A stretch of 64,000 nucleotides of DNA from positions 32,882 through 96,881 of the forward strand of contig NZ_QJRC01000092.1 in assembly GCF_013393325.1 (NCBI RefSeq). Direction: 5' to 3'. The position numbers were made by a program, and so were the translations under genes. This document shows, one piece after another, positions 44,374-53,177 of the stretch (its first letter is position 1; each line of letters starts with the position of its first letter). The notes beneath the pieces are model-generated. The model had not been told where the DNA came from, made no database searches, and worked only from the letters and a program-made list of their open reading frames with translations. The DNA comes from Pseudomonas hunanensis. Lineage in GTDB: Bacteria > Pseudomonadota > Gammaproteobacteria > Pseudomonadales > Pseudomonadaceae.

Positions 44374-45285
44374 GTGAATAATCTGCCCAGCCTCGACGAC
44401 CTCAATATCTTCCTTCAGGTGGCCAAGCGCGCCAGCTTTGCCGCCGTCGCGGACGAGCTGGGCATGTCGGCGGCGTACATCAGCAAGCGCATCCGCATGC
44501 TTGAGCAAACCCTGGAAGTACGCCTGCTGCACCGTACCACCCGGCGGGTGACGGTGAGCGAGGAGGGTGAGCGGGTGTATCAGTGGGCGCTGCAGATATT
44601 CGATGCGGTGCAGCGCATGGGCGATGACATCAGTGCCCAGCACCGTGAGCCGGCCGGGCAATTGCGCATTGCCAGCAGCCTTGGCCTGGGCCGCCGCTTC
44701 GTGGCGCCGGCCTTGTCGGAGCTGGCCGAGCGTTACCCGCGCCTGGACATTCGCCTGGACGTGCACGACCGGTTGGTGGACCTGATTGCCGAAGGCGTCG
44801 ACCTGGACATCCGCGTGGGCAACGCCATTGCGCCCAACCTGATCGCCAAGCCGCTGGCGCGTAACCGCCGGGTACTGTGCGCCGCGCCGGCTTACCTGGC
44901 CCGGCGCGGTACGCCCAAGGTGCTGGGCGAACTGGCCAGCCATGACTGCCTGGTGATCAAGGAACGTGATCACCCGTTTGGCGTGTGGCAGTTGATGGGG
45001 CCGGACGGTGAGGAAGGCGTGCGGGTCACCGGCGGCTTGTCGACCAACCATGGCGAAGTGGCGCACCAGTGGTGCCTGGACGGGCGCGGGATCTTGCTGC
45101 GCTCGTGGTGGGATGTGCACGACAGCCTGCAGGATGGGCGCCTGGTCCAGGTGCTGGAGGACTATCACCAGCCAGCGGATATCTGGGCGGTGTACACCTC
45201 ACCATTGGCCAGTTCGGCCAAGGTGCGGGTGGCGGTGGACTTTTTCCGGCAGTACTTTGCCGAGCGGTATAGCTTGCCAGAGTAG
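44374..45285 (+). CDS. LysR-family regulator (DmlR/TtuA-like)
   Basis: The 303-residue protein has an N-terminal HTH (LNIFLQVAKRASFAAVADELGMSAAYISKRIRMLEQTLEVRLLHRTTRRV, about 9-60) and a substrate-binding domain of the small-acid type (RIASSLGLGRRFVAPALSELAERYPRLDIRLDV). GTG 44374 is the start; the gap to ttuC holds two dyads. In E. coli the equivalent pair is dmlR/dmlA for D-malate. It probably controls ttuC and may also act at the cnt genes. Confidence 0.86.
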   Translation: MNNLPSLDDLNIFLQVAKRASFAAVADELGMSAAYISKRIRMLEQTLEVRLLHRTTRRVTVSEEGERVYQWALQIFDAVQRMGDDISAQHREPAGQLRIASSLGLGRRFVAPALSELAERYPRLDIRLDVHDRLVDLIAEGVDLDIRVGNAIAPNLIAKPLARNRRVLCAAPAYLARRGTPKVLGELASHDCLVIKERDHPFGVWQLMGPDGEEGVRVTGGLSTNHGEVAHQWCLDGRGILLRSWWDVHDSLQDGRLVQVLEDYHQPADIWAVYTSPLASSAKVRVAVDFFRQYFAERYSLPE

Positions 45286-45323
45286 ACACTGGCCCTGACG
45301 CGCGCTTTGTATAGGAGCGGCCT

Positions 45324-45806
45324 TCAGGGTACGGGTACACGCGAAACCGCTTTCACTTCGCGCAACGCCAGGCTGGACTGGATCGAGGCAATCCCCGGCT
45401 GCCGGCGCAACACCTCTTCCACAAACCGCCCATAGCTCTCCAGGTCGGTCGCCAGCACGGTCAGCACATAGTCAGCCTCACCGGTCACCTTGTGGCAGGA
45501 CAGCACCTGCGGCAGCTTCAGAATCACCTGCTCGAACTCGTCCGGCGCATTGGCCGAGTGGTTGCCAAAGCGCACCTGGGCAAATGCCATCACGTCGTAC
45601 CCCAATTTCCTGCGGTCGAGGTTGGCCTGGTAATCCTTGATGATGCCCAGCTCTTCCAGCTTTTTGCGCCGACGCCAGCAGGGTGTCACGGTCATCGACA
45701 GGCGTTCGCCCAGTGCCGCGCTCGAAAGGGTGCCGTCCGCCTGCAACAGGCGCAGCAGCTCGCGATCGGTTTCGTCCAATTCTTCGATAGCAAAAGCTTT
45801 GCTCAT
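45324..45806 (-). CDS. Lrp/AsnC-family regulator
   Basis: The 160-residue protein has an N-terminal HTH (DETDRELLRLLQADGTLSSAALGERLSMTVTPCWRRRKKLEELGII, about 10-57) and a C-terminal RAM ligand domain (VLSCHKVTGEADYVLTVLATDLESYGRFVEEVL). It is divergent from the acetylpolyamine deacetylase, 124 bp away. In P. aeruginosa a similar regulator gene lies beside the same kind of deacetylase and permease pair, so control of those two genes is likely. The ligand is probably an amino acid. Confidence 0.88.
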   Translation of the reverse strand: MSKAFAIEELDETDRELLRLLQADGTLSSAALGERLSMTVTPCWRRRKKLEELGIIKDYQANLDRRKLGYDVMAFAQVRFGNHSANAPDEFEQVILKLPQVLSCHKVTGEADYVLTVLATDLESYGRFVEEVLRRQPGIASIQSSLALREVKAVSRVPVP

Positions 45807-45930
45807 GGCTTGGTGGTCCTGTGAATACTTTGCTAAAGAATCCGGTTTGGTTGAGCATAAAGCAAAGCATTTCCAGCGGTCTCTCGCGAAAATTGGTTAC
45901 CCGGTAACTCCCTTGAAAAAGGATATTCGC

Positions 45931-46962
45931 GTGCTGACAGTCTTTAGTAACAACCACCGCTTGCACCATGGCTCGGAACTCAAGGACGGCGCGATAACGC
46001 CATCGTTTGAAAACCCCCAGCGTGCCGACACCGTGCTGGCCCGGGTGCTCGGCACCGGCCTGGGCGATGTCATCGCCGAGCAGGCGTTCGACCGTGCCTG
46101 CTACGTGGCGGCGCACAGCGAACGCTATGTGAGCTTCCTGGAAAACGCCTGGCAGGAATGGGCCGCCACCGGCAAGACCCACGACGCGCTGCCGCTGGTG
46201 TGGCCGGTGCGTGACCTGGCCATCGACCGTGAGCCCGGCTTCATCGACGGCAAGCTTGGTTTCTACGCCATGGACGCCGGCGCGCCGATCACCGCTGGCA
46301 CCTGGGAGGCGGTACGCAGCAGCGCCAACGTTGCCCTGACCGGCATGCAGCGCATCATCGACGGTGCCGACAGTGCCTTCGCCCTGTGCCGCCCGCCTGG
46401 GCACCATGCGGCGCGTGAATACATGGGCGGCTATTGCTACCTGAACAACGCTGCCATCGCCGCCGAGCGCTGCCTGAGCCAGGGCGCCAAGCGTGTGGCC
46501 GTGCTGGACGTGGACTTCCACCACGGCAACGGCACGCAGAACATCTTCTACGATCGCCCCGATGTGCTGTTCGCCTCCCTGCATGGTGACCCTCACGTGT
46601 CCTACCCGTACTTTTCCGGCTACGCCCATGAGCAGGGTGTGGGCGCAGGCGAAGGCTTCAACGTCAACTACCCGCTGGGCAAAGGCACGCGCTGGGCGCA
46701 GTACCAGCTGGCCCTGCAGGACGCGCTCAAGCGCATCGTCGCGCATCGGCCCGAATACCTGGTGGTGTCGCTTGGCGTCGACACCTTCGAGGACGACCCG
46801 ATCAGCCATTTCAAACTCACCAGTGAAGACTTCCTGCGCATGGGCGCCGAGATCGCCAGTGCTGGCATCCCGACCCTGTTCGTGATGGAAGGCGGCTACA
46901 TGGTCGATGAGATCGGCATCAACGCGGTGAACACCCTGCAAGGCTTCGAAAGCGCGCAGTAA
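45931..46962 (+). CDS. Histone-deacetylase-family acetylpolyamine amidohydrolase (AphB-like)
   Basis: The 343-residue zinc hydrolase of the HDAC superfamily has the catalytic His pair in CRPPGHHAAREYMGGYCYLNN (about 153), zinc ligands Asp and His in LDVDFHHGNGTQN (about 190), and the third Asp in GVDTFEDDP (about 284). The GTG at 45931 follows AAAAAGGA at 8 bp and gives the standard start LTVFSNNHRLHHGSEL. These enzymes remove acetyl groups from acetylputrescine, acetylcadaverine or similar amines. With the permease after it the pair matches PA0321/PA0322 of P. aeruginosa. This and the amine genes at 32679-35229 show a polyamine theme. Confidence 0.87.
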   Translation: MLTVFSNNHRLHHGSELKDGAITPSFENPQRADTVLARVLGTGLGDVIAEQAFDRACYVAAHSERYVSFLENAWQEWAATGKTHDALPLVWPVRDLAIDREPGFIDGKLGFYAMDAGAPITAGTWEAVRSSANVALTGMQRIIDGADSAFALCRPPGHHAAREYMGGYCYLNNAAIAAERCLSQGAKRVAVLDVDFHHGNGTQNIFYDRPDVLFASLHGDPHVSYPYFSGYAHEQGVGAGEGFNVNYPLGKGTRWAQYQLALQDALKRIVAHRPEYLVVSLGVDTFEDDPISHFKLTSEDFLRMGAEIASAGIPTLFVMEGGYMVDEIGINAVNTLQGFESAQ

Positions 46963-47038
46963 GCCCCGCGACAAGCCGTGGCCACGCTGGCCACGGCACA
47001 GCACGACTAGCCAGACCAACAATAACAAGAGGTCGCCC

Positions 47039-48442
47039 ATGCAAGACATGTCCGCAAGCCTTGAGCAAAGCAAACCGGCAGAGCCCGCCCGTGACGGGCA
47101 CCTGCAACGCACGCTGGAAAACCGCCACATCCAGCTGATTTCCATCGGAGGCGCCATCGGCACCGGCCTGTTCATGGGGTCGGGCAAGGTGATCGCGCTG
47201 TCCGGCACCTCGATCCTTCTGGTCTACGCCATCCTCGGGTTCTTCGTCTTCTTCGTGATGCGCGCCATGGGCGAGCTGCTGTTGTCCGACCTGCGCTTCA
47301 AGTCGTTCGCCGACATCGTTGCCCATTACCTGGGCCCGCGCGCCGGCTTTGTGCTGAGCTGGTCGTACTGGCTGAGCTGGAGCGTGGCGGTGGTCGGCGA
47401 CGTGGTCGTGGTGGCGGGGTTCTTTCAGTATTGGTACCCCGATGCGCCGGCCTGGCTGCCCGCGTTCTTCACCCTGTTCGTGCTGCTGGGGTTGAACCTG
47501 CTGGCGGTGCGCATATTCGGCGAGGTGGAGTTCTGGTTCGGTATCATCAAGATCGTCGCCATCGTGCTGTTGATCATCACGGCGGCGGTGATGATCGCTA
47601 CCTCTTATACCTCACCCAATGGTGTGGTCGCCTCGCTGTCCAACGTGGTCGCGCCGGGTGCGGTGCTGCCCCATGGCATCAGCGGTTTCTTTGCCGGGTT
47701 CCAGATTGCCGTGTTTTCTTTCGCCGGTACCGAGCTGATCGGCACCACCGCCGCCGAGGCCAAGAACCCGCATCGCTCGCTGCCCAAGGCGATCAACACC
47801 ATCCCGCTGCGCATCCTGCTGTTCTACATCCTGGCGCTGGTGTGCATCATCAGCGTGGTGTCGTGGGCCGAAGTGCCGGCCAACCGCAGCCCCTTCGTCG
47901 AACTGTTCCTGCTGGCGGGCTTTCCGGCGGCGGCGGGCATGATCAATTTCGTGGTGCTGACGTCAGCTGCGTCATCGGCCAACAGTGGGGTGTACTCAGG
48001 TTGCCGGATGTTGTTCGGCCTGGCCGAGCGGCGTAACGCACCGGCCCTGTTCGCCAGGCTTTCGGCACTGAGCGTGCCGGTGTACAGCCTGGTGTTTTCC
48101 GGGGTGTGCATGTTGATCGGGTTGAGCTTGCTGTTCATCATTCCCGAGGTGATGACCGTGTTCACGCTGATCTCGACGGTGTCGGCGATTTTGGTGATCT
48201 TCACCTGGTCGATGATCCTTGCTGCGTACCTGGCTTATCGCAGACGCAACCCAGCTGCGCACGACGCCTCGCTGTTCAAGTTGCCGGGCGGGGTGCCGAT
48301 GGCAGTCACGACCTTGGGCTTTCTCGGCTTTGTGCTGGTGCTGCTGGCGCTGCAGCCGGATACCCGGTTGGCGCTATGCGTGATGCCGTTGTGGTTCGTG
48401 TTTTTGCTGGTGGCTTACCATCGTCGCCGTGAGCACAATTAA
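47039..48442 (+). CDS. Amino acid permease (APC superfamily)
   Basis: The 467-residue, 12-segment transporter has the family opening ISIGGAIGTGLFMGSGKVIALSG (about 34-56), GELLLSDLRFKSFADIVAHYLGP, and the SFAGTELIGTTAAEAKNPHRSLPKAI loop (about 220-245). The sequence resembles CycA/AroP-group permeases. GAGG precedes the ATG at 47039. It follows the acetylpolyamine deacetylase by 76 bp on the same strand, so it may import the deacetylase substrate or a related amine or amino acid. Substrate cannot be read from sequence. Confidence 0.86.
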   Translation: MQDMSASLEQSKPAEPARDGHLQRTLENRHIQLISIGGAIGTGLFMGSGKVIALSGTSILLVYAILGFFVFFVMRAMGELLLSDLRFKSFADIVAHYLGPRAGFVLSWSYWLSWSVAVVGDVVVVAGFFQYWYPDAPAWLPAFFTLFVLLGLNLLAVRIFGEVEFWFGIIKIVAIVLLIITAAVMIATSYTSPNGVVASLSNVVAPGAVLPHGISGFFAGFQIAVFSFAGTELIGTTAAEAKNPHRSLPKAINTIPLRILLFYILALVCIISVVSWAEVPANRSPFVELFLLAGFPAAAGMINFVVLTSAASSANSGVYSGCRMLFGLAERRNAPALFARLSALSVPVYSLVFSGVCMLIGLSLLFIIPEVMTVFTLISTVSAILVIFTWSMILAAYLAYRRRNPAAHDASLFKLPGGVPMAVTTLGFLGFVLVLLALQPDTRLALCVMPLWFVFLLVAYHRRREHN

Positions 48443-48547
48443 TGAGCCGACAGTGGCGTGACCGTCCAGTGGTTGATTTAGAGAAGTTTCCTACAGGTTT
48501 TTAGGAAGCCCACTGAGCCTCCGGCAAGCGATTCCTCGTTAGGGTTC

Positions 48548-48566
48548 AGGGACCATCAGGGTCCCT
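48548..48566 (+). terminator. Hairpin just before the VasX-like gene
   Basis: AGGGACC (48548-48554) and GGTCCCT (48560-48566) form a perfect 7-bp stem with a 5-nt loop followed by TTCT. It is 106 bp after the permease stop and only 18 bp before the toxin start. It may end the permease transcript, or it may lie in the toxin mRNA leader and affect its translation; I cannot tell which. Confidence 0.5.
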
Positions 48567-48584
48567 TTCTACGCGAGGTCGCTT

Positions 48585-51500
48585 ATGCCCCTTAGCCAAC
48601 GTATCGCCATTGCGGTAGCCGAAGCCGGGCTGCCGCACGACCAGTGCATGTCCTGCGAGCGGCAAGGCCTGCCGATTCTGCCACTGCGCCGCGCCTTAGT
48701 GCCGGATGCACGTCCTGGTTGTGTCACCACTGTTGCCGGCAGCCTACATGTTTCGACGAAAATGGGCCTGCGCACCTTGCGCATGGGCTACCTGTACGTG
48801 CTGCTGGACCAACAGGTCTGGCATGCCTACGAAGTCAGCGAGCAGGGCCACCTGCGCCGCTTCAACCCCTATGAACCTTCCGACGGCCTGCCCGCACCAC
48901 TCCCCGAAAAGTGCGTGAATGAAAACCACGACATTCCCTCATCTTTCCTGAACATCGATACCGACCGCTATGGCAGTGCCTGGCTGGCCTTTTCGAGCGA
49001 CCCTTGGCCGGTGAGCGTGCTGAATGCCTACAAACGCGGCACGGCACCTGCACATCGCTTTGAGGGTTTGGACCTGACCCAGGCGCGCAACAACCCTGAA
49101 TTGCTGGGCATCGCCATGACGCCTGACAACCTGCAAATCGACAAGGAGGTACTTGAGTACGCGCAGCACGGGTGTTCGCCGTTCGACAGTGCGCATGGCT
49201 TTCACAGCCGTTGGCTACGCCGGTTCGCCCTGAAGGGGTATCTGGTCAACGCGATGAACCGGCACACGCTGGAAAACGGCGTGCTGGCGGTGGTGCTCGA
49301 CGATACGGTTGGCTTGATTCAGGAGTACAACCATCAACGGCTGAACTGGGTGGTGAAACGCCAGGTCTGGCGCGAAGAGCCCATGCGGGCGTATCAACTG
49401 CAGACTTCACAAATTCTGCAGATCATTCGCGCGACGCACCGGCAGTGGGCGGCACAGAAAATACCGTCGCTGGAGCCAATGACCGGCGACGGGCCTCCGG
49501 TGTTCGTGGATCCGGCAGTAGAGCGTCAGCGCCTGGTCGAGCGTGCGCAGCTGGAAAGTGACGAGCGGCTTGAAGAGCGCTACCACGAACCGCAACGGGC
49601 GGCGTTCCAGGCCGAGTACGACCAGCAGGAAGCCGAGTTCCAGCGCTACATCGACAAGGACGCCCGTGCGTATGCCGCACTGTTCGACACGCCCATGTTC
49701 AAGGTGGCCGAGCAGTACGATTACGACGGTGATCATCGTGAGTCTGGCGTGGCGTATGCCAAGACCATGGCGTTGTGCCTGGGGGGCGGTATTACCGAGG
49801 CCGTGGTGCTTGGTACGGTGCCAGCGGCCGGCACCAGCGAAACGCTCTGGCTGAAATGGCTGCAAGACCCCGACAGCCCACCTTACCGCGCGTTGTTGAT
49901 GCGGGACCGTGCATTGCTGGCCGGGCTGCTGCCCAGTTTTACCGCTGCCGAAGCCATCAACTGGAACGACAGCGACAAGCTCTACGGCATCTTGAGCAAG
50001 ATCATTGCCAGCGACGACGCGGGCCTGCGCATGCGCAACACCCTCAAACAGGCCATCGCCGAAACGCAGAGCGCGCTCAACGCGGCCAGCCAGCGCCTGG
50101 CGCCCAACGTGCTCCCTGGCATTCAAAAAGCGGTGCGGCACCTGAACAGCGCGACGCAGTTCCTCTACAACGGCGTGCACCTGATCGAACTGGAAGTGAA
50201 GATGAAGCTGGGCGAGTACTACGCCTTGCAAAGTGCCCACCTGCGCGAATTGCAGCACAAGGCCAATGCCTCTATCGCCGAGGCACGGGACCGGATGCAT
50301 CGCAGCATCGATGACTTCGAATTTGGCTCGATGAAGGCGTTCCGCAAGGTGCGCCCGATCATCCAGCATGGGTTGATGAGCCTGGCAGTGCTCGACCCAC
50401 GGTTCACCAACACCATGATCAGCGTGACGGTGTGGGTCGAAGGCACGGCTGAAGAGGTGCGTGGCCGGTTGTTTGAAGAGGCCAATATGAAGGTGACTCA
50501 GGCCAGCAGCGCGGCACAGATAGCCTTGGTGGATGTCTCGGTGGCGGCGGGGACGCTGGAGGCGAATGCGCGCAAGGTGTTGCAGGGGATGAGGATCACT
50601 TCGCAGCAGGCGGCGCAGTTGGTGCGAACCGGCTTTCGCGGCTTGCGCGGTGTGGCGGGAAGTTGGGAAGTACTGCTGGCAATTGGAGGGCTGTACTTTC
50701 AATACGACAGCCTGGTCAGGAATCAGGAAAAAGCGGAGGAGGAGATTGGACCGAAAGCGCATGAGGCCAAGCTGGCGCTGCAGGGAGCGCAGCTGGGGAT
50801 ATTGGGAGGGCAGATTGAACTGGTTGGACTCGTTATGCGCTCCAGCGCTGGTTATATAAAAGCGCCTTGGACCCGCGGCGTACCAGCAGTTGGAGTAGCG
50901 CTCGTTAAGTTCGGCGCCTTGTTCAGTGCAGTAGCCGGAGTTTTCGATACCGCACAAGCAATATCCGCCGCCAAGCGAGCTTCGGCAGCGGGGGATAAAA
51001 CAGCGCGGATTCTTCATGCTACTTCTGCTGTATTCTACGGAATAGGTGCTGTGGCTTTTGCTGGTGCCGTATTTAAATCGCTAATTTTAGGACCTTTAGG
51101 CCTCGCTGTAATATTGAGCTTGACTGCATTTGCATTGAGCAAGCAGGCTGAAAAAAATAGATCTTCAGCATTGGAGCGTTGGGCAAGGCGCTGCTGGTTT
51201 GGAAAAGGAGATGAAGCACCGGCAGTACATTGGGATGCGCCTGAATACGCAGATATTGCGTTTGCAGAGCTTAATGCAGCAGTTCTTGGTGTTAAGGCGA
51301 AGTTAAATTTTGAGTCGAGCATGGTAACAGATCCCGCAGCGCCGAAAATTGGAGGTCTAGTGGGTCTGGTGACAGAGCAAAAACTTAGATTTCAGGTGGT
51401 TTTGCCAAACTATAGAGATGGTGCTTCTGCTTTTCGCTGGGTTCTAATTGTCCACCGCGTCGGCGACGGAGAGTTTCCTGAGTACAAAGGTGGAGAGACC

Positions 51501-51608
51501 ATTGTTGTTGATGACTTTCACGCTATCACTAAGAGGAGTTATCGAAATCTACAAGATTTTCTAGTTTCACCCCACCAAGGATACCCGACTATAAAGCTGA
51601 TTCTATAG
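48585..51608 (+). CDS. VasX-like type VI secretion membrane toxin (BTH_I2691-family effector)
   Basis: This 1007-residue protein has an N-terminus (residues 18-40, CMSCERQGLPILPLR) matching the VasX N-terminal region, with MGYLYVLLDQQVWHAYEV near 66-83. A long helical, charge-rich middle follows (about 270-370 and 480-560). Two hydrophobic regions (about 745-795 and 814-855, IGAVAFAGAVFKSLILGPLGLAVILSL) are colicin-like and suggest pore formation in the target membrane. From about residue 750 the base composition turns clearly AT-richer, pointing to an exchanged toxin end. No Hcp, VgrG or chaperone gene is adjacent, so it is an orphan cargo. The ending TIKLIL looks premature: the next frame continues (see 51599-51796). 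GAGG precedes the ATG. Confidence 0.82.
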   Translation: MPLSQRIAIAVAEAGLPHDQCMSCERQGLPILPLRRALVPDARPGCVTTVAGSLHVSTKMGLRTLRMGYLYVLLDQQVWHAYEVSEQGHLRRFNPYEPSDGLPAPLPEKCVNENHDIPSSFLNIDTDRYGSAWLAFSSDPWPVSVLNAYKRGTAPAHRFEGLDLTQARNNPELLGIAMTPDNLQIDKEVLEYAQHGCSPFDSAHGFHSRWLRRFALKGYLVNAMNRHTLENGVLAVVLDDTVGLIQEYNHQRLNWVVKRQVWREEPMRAYQLQTSQILQIIRATHRQWAAQKIPSLEPMTGDGPPVFVDPAVERQRLVERAQLESDERLEERYHEPQRAAFQAEYDQQEAEFQRYIDKDARAYAALFDTPMFKVAEQYDYDGDHRESGVAYAKTMALCLGGGITEAVVLGTVPAAGTSETLWLKWLQDPDSPPYRALLMRDRALLAGLLPSFTAAEAINWNDSDKLYGILSKIIASDDAGLRMRNTLKQAIAETQSALNAASQRLAPNVLPGIQKAVRHLNSATQFLYNGVHLIELEVKMKLGEYYALQSAHLRELQHKANASIAEARDRMHRSIDDFEFGSMKAFRKVRPIIQHGLMSLAVLDPRFTNTMISVTVWVEGTAEEVRGRLFEEANMKVTQASSAAQIALVDVSVAAGTLEANARKVLQGMRITSQQAAQLVRTGFRGLRGVAGSWEVLLAIGGLYFQYDSLVRNQEKAEEEIGPKAHEAKLALQGAQLGILGGQIELVGLVMRSSAGYIKAPWTRGVPAVGVALVKFGALFSAVAGVFDTAQAISAAKRASAAGDKTARILHATSAVFYGIGAVAFAGAVFKSLILGPLGLAVILSLTAFALSKQAEKNRSSALERWARRCWFGKGDEAPAVHWDAPEYADIAFAELNAAVLGVKAKLNFESSMVTDPAAPKIGGLVGLVTEQKLRFQVVLPNYRDGASAFRWVLIVHRVGDGEFPEYKGGETIVVDDFHAITKRSYRNLQDFLVSPHQGYPTIKLIL

Positions 51609-51796
51609 TAATAAAACAGCGAAAATATAGTGAGCAGAACGGTGTTTGCTGGTTGGAGGTTTCAGGCGTAGTGGAGCTTATGCCCACTGTCGGGAAGCAC
51701 ACAATAACTGGAGCAACGCTGTTGGTCATGTATTGGCTAGATCGGACTATTCCGAGTGCTTACCTAGAGGTATGTGAGCGAGGGGAAAATGATTAA
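51599..51796 (+). pseudogene. Frame-shifted continuation of the VasX-like toxin
   Basis: In the minus-one frame relative to the toxin, an open frame runs from within its last codons to a TAA at 51794-51796. It reads as ordinary protein: ADSIVIKQRK, then CWLEVSGVVELMPTVGKHT, ITGATLLVMYWLDR and IPSAYLEVCERGEND. It has no start codon with a ribosome site. The most economical view is that the toxin originally ended here and a one-base change near 51581-51599 cut off about 65 residues. Base composition is the same AT-rich type as the toxin end. A sequencing error is the main alternative. Confidence 0.55.
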
Positions 51797-51989
51797 TCGC
51801 GGATCAAAAACTCAATGGGAGCGGTCGCTTGGGTGGAGCTACGATTTGCCCCATGTCAGAGAAATACCTGATCTCAGATGCGACGTGAAAAATGTAAGGC
51901 CATCACCCAATTACTATGATGACGTGTATCTAGAACTACCAAGATCAACGTTCAGCTTAAGAGGAGTCGTGGCTTTGCTGAGGCCCTGA
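51789..51989 (+). CDS. Short hypothetical protein overlapping the frame-shifted toxin end, possible truncated immunity gene
   Basis: The 66-residue frame starts at ATG 51789 behind GAGCGAGGGG and overlaps the TAA of the frame-shifted toxin extension (ATGATTAA), the sort of coupling seen between a toxin and its immunity gene. It reads MINRGSKTQWERSLGW, then DLPHVREIPDLRCDVK and YYDDVYLELPRSTFSLRG, ending VVALLRP. VasX immunity proteins are usually longer membrane proteins; the hydrophobic start at the very end (GVVALL) suggests the gene is cut just as a membrane segment begins. I do not recognise the family. Composition is AT-rich until about 51960. Confidence 0.5.
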   Translation: MINRGSKTQWERSLGWSYDLPHVREIPDLRCDVKNVRPSPNYYDDVYLELPRSTFSLRGVVALLRP

Positions 51990-52169
51990 CGCCCTACCAA
52001 AATTCGTCCACCCACCCCGGGACTGGAACGATGACGATGGTCTTAGCCCCATGCATCGCCTAGCGCCCAAGGTCCGGTGGCCAACGGAAATCGACCTTGA
52101 ATCTCGCAGTGCACCCGCAACAAACGATGTCCGCTAAAACGCTTGCCCCCAAGGCCCTGTGCTGTTCAC
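51990..52169. other. Junction without a gene between the toxin locus and catR
   Basis: This 180-bp stretch returns to GC-rich sequence. I see no open frame with a ribosome site, no clear hairpin with a U-run, and no repeat in it. It is where the AT-rich toxin segment ends and ordinary chromosome resumes. Confidence 0.6.
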
Positions 52170-53042
52170 TCAGACTGCCTGCTGCGCAATCAACGCCAGG
52201 CACCGCTGCACCACCGGGCTCACATCCCCCTTGCGCCGGCTAAGGATGATCGGGCTGACCGCGCCGCTATCCAGCAAACCGACATACTCGATATCGGTGC
52301 GATGCTGCTGCTGTACCGACGCCGGCACCAGGGTTATCCCTACACCTACAGCCACCAGGCCGATAGCGGTCTGCAGTTCGTTGGCCCATTGGCTGACGCG
52401 GATACTCATGCCGTGCTGCGCGAACAGCGCCAGCACATGGTCGGCATAACTGGGCCGAGGGTTGGCCGGGTAGAGGATGAACGCTTCGCCCGCCAGCTGG
52501 GCCAGGCTGAGCGGGCTACCCGCCAGCGGGTGACCCTTGGGCAGTACGGCCACCAGCGGGTCTTCGCGCAGTACCTGTTGCTGAATGGCCGCGTCATCGA
52601 TGCGAATGCGCCCGAAGGCGATGTCGATGCGCCCGGTCTTCAACGCTTCCACTTGCTGCAGCGTGGTCATCTCGCTCAAGCCCAGCTCCAGCTCGCTGTC
52701 CTGACGTAGCTCGCGGATCAGCTCTGGCAGCACGTTGTACAGGGTGGAGGGGGCAAAACCGATGCCTAGCCACTGGCGCTGGCCCTGGCCAATACGACGA
52801 GTGTTGTCGCTGATGTTCTGCAACTGCTGCAGCACGGTGCAGGTCTGCTCGTAGAAGAAGCGACCCGCTTCGGTCAGCCGCAGCGGGCGTTCGCGCACCA
52901 CCAGCAGGGTGCCGAGCTGGTCCTCCAGCTGGCTGATCTGCCGGCTCAACGGCGGTTGAGCGATGTGCAGCAACTCGGCGGCGCGGGTGAAGTTCAGGGT
53001 CTCGGCCAGAACCTTGAAGTAACGCAGGTGGCGCAGCTCCAT
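52170..53042 (-). CDS. catR: LysR-family activator CatR of the catechol branch
   Basis: The 290-residue LysR regulator has an HTH at MELRHLRYFKVLAETLNFTRAAELLHIAQPPLSRQISQLEDQLG (1-44) and an effector domain (GIGFAPSTLYNVLPELIRELRQ at about 93). The sequence has the wording of CatR/BenM. It answers to cis,cis-muconate and activates catBCA. ATG 53042 follows GGAGG at 5 bp; the open frame runs further upstream without a good start. It is divergent from catB, 135 bp away. Confidence 0.94.
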   Translation of the reverse strand: MELRHLRYFKVLAETLNFTRAAELLHIAQPPLSRQISQLEDQLGTLLVVRERPLRLTEAGRFFYEQTCTVLQQLQNISDNTRRIGQGQRQWLGIGFAPSTLYNVLPELIRELRQDSELELGLSEMTTLQQVEALKTGRIDIAFGRIRIDDAAIQQQVLREDPLVAVLPKGHPLAGSPLSLAQLAGEAFILYPANPRPSYADHVLALFAQHGMSIRVSQWANELQTAIGLVAVGVGITLVPASVQQQHRTDIEYVGLLDSGAVSPIILSRRKGDVSPVVQRCLALIAQQAV

Positions 53043-53177
53043 CAGACCTCCAGGGTATGGTGGGAGATTCATTTGATATTGGACTGTCATCAGGGTCTCG
53101 CGCAATCCTTGAACAATCAAGTAAATGCACCATTCGGGCCTGCAACTGGCAGCCCGATCTGACGGGACCTGGCAACA
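53043..53177. promoter_or_regulatory. catR-catB divergent control region
   Basis: Close to the catR start lies the dyad ACC-N10-GGT (AGACCTCCAGGGTATGGT), inside the zone where CatR is known to hold its high-affinity site in P. putida. The region also includes GTCATCAGGGTCTCGCGC nearer catB, a possible second, weaker site. The exact boxes are inferred from literature knowledge of CatR-type repression and activation sites. Confidence 0.6.

Noticed and set aside
45300..45325. TATAGGAGCGGCCTTCAG as a REP element
   Set aside because: It is only a degenerate REP fragment without a partner arm or hairpin.
49505..49515. GTGGATCC inside the toxin gene as a further VanR site
   Set aside because: The match lacks the symmetric right half (CCGG instead of CCAT) and lies inside a coding region far from van genes.
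51581..51608. Programmed minus-one frameshift at the toxin end
   Set aside because: No X-XXY-YYZ slippery heptamer or downstream pseudoknot is evident; a mutation or sequencing error is simpler.
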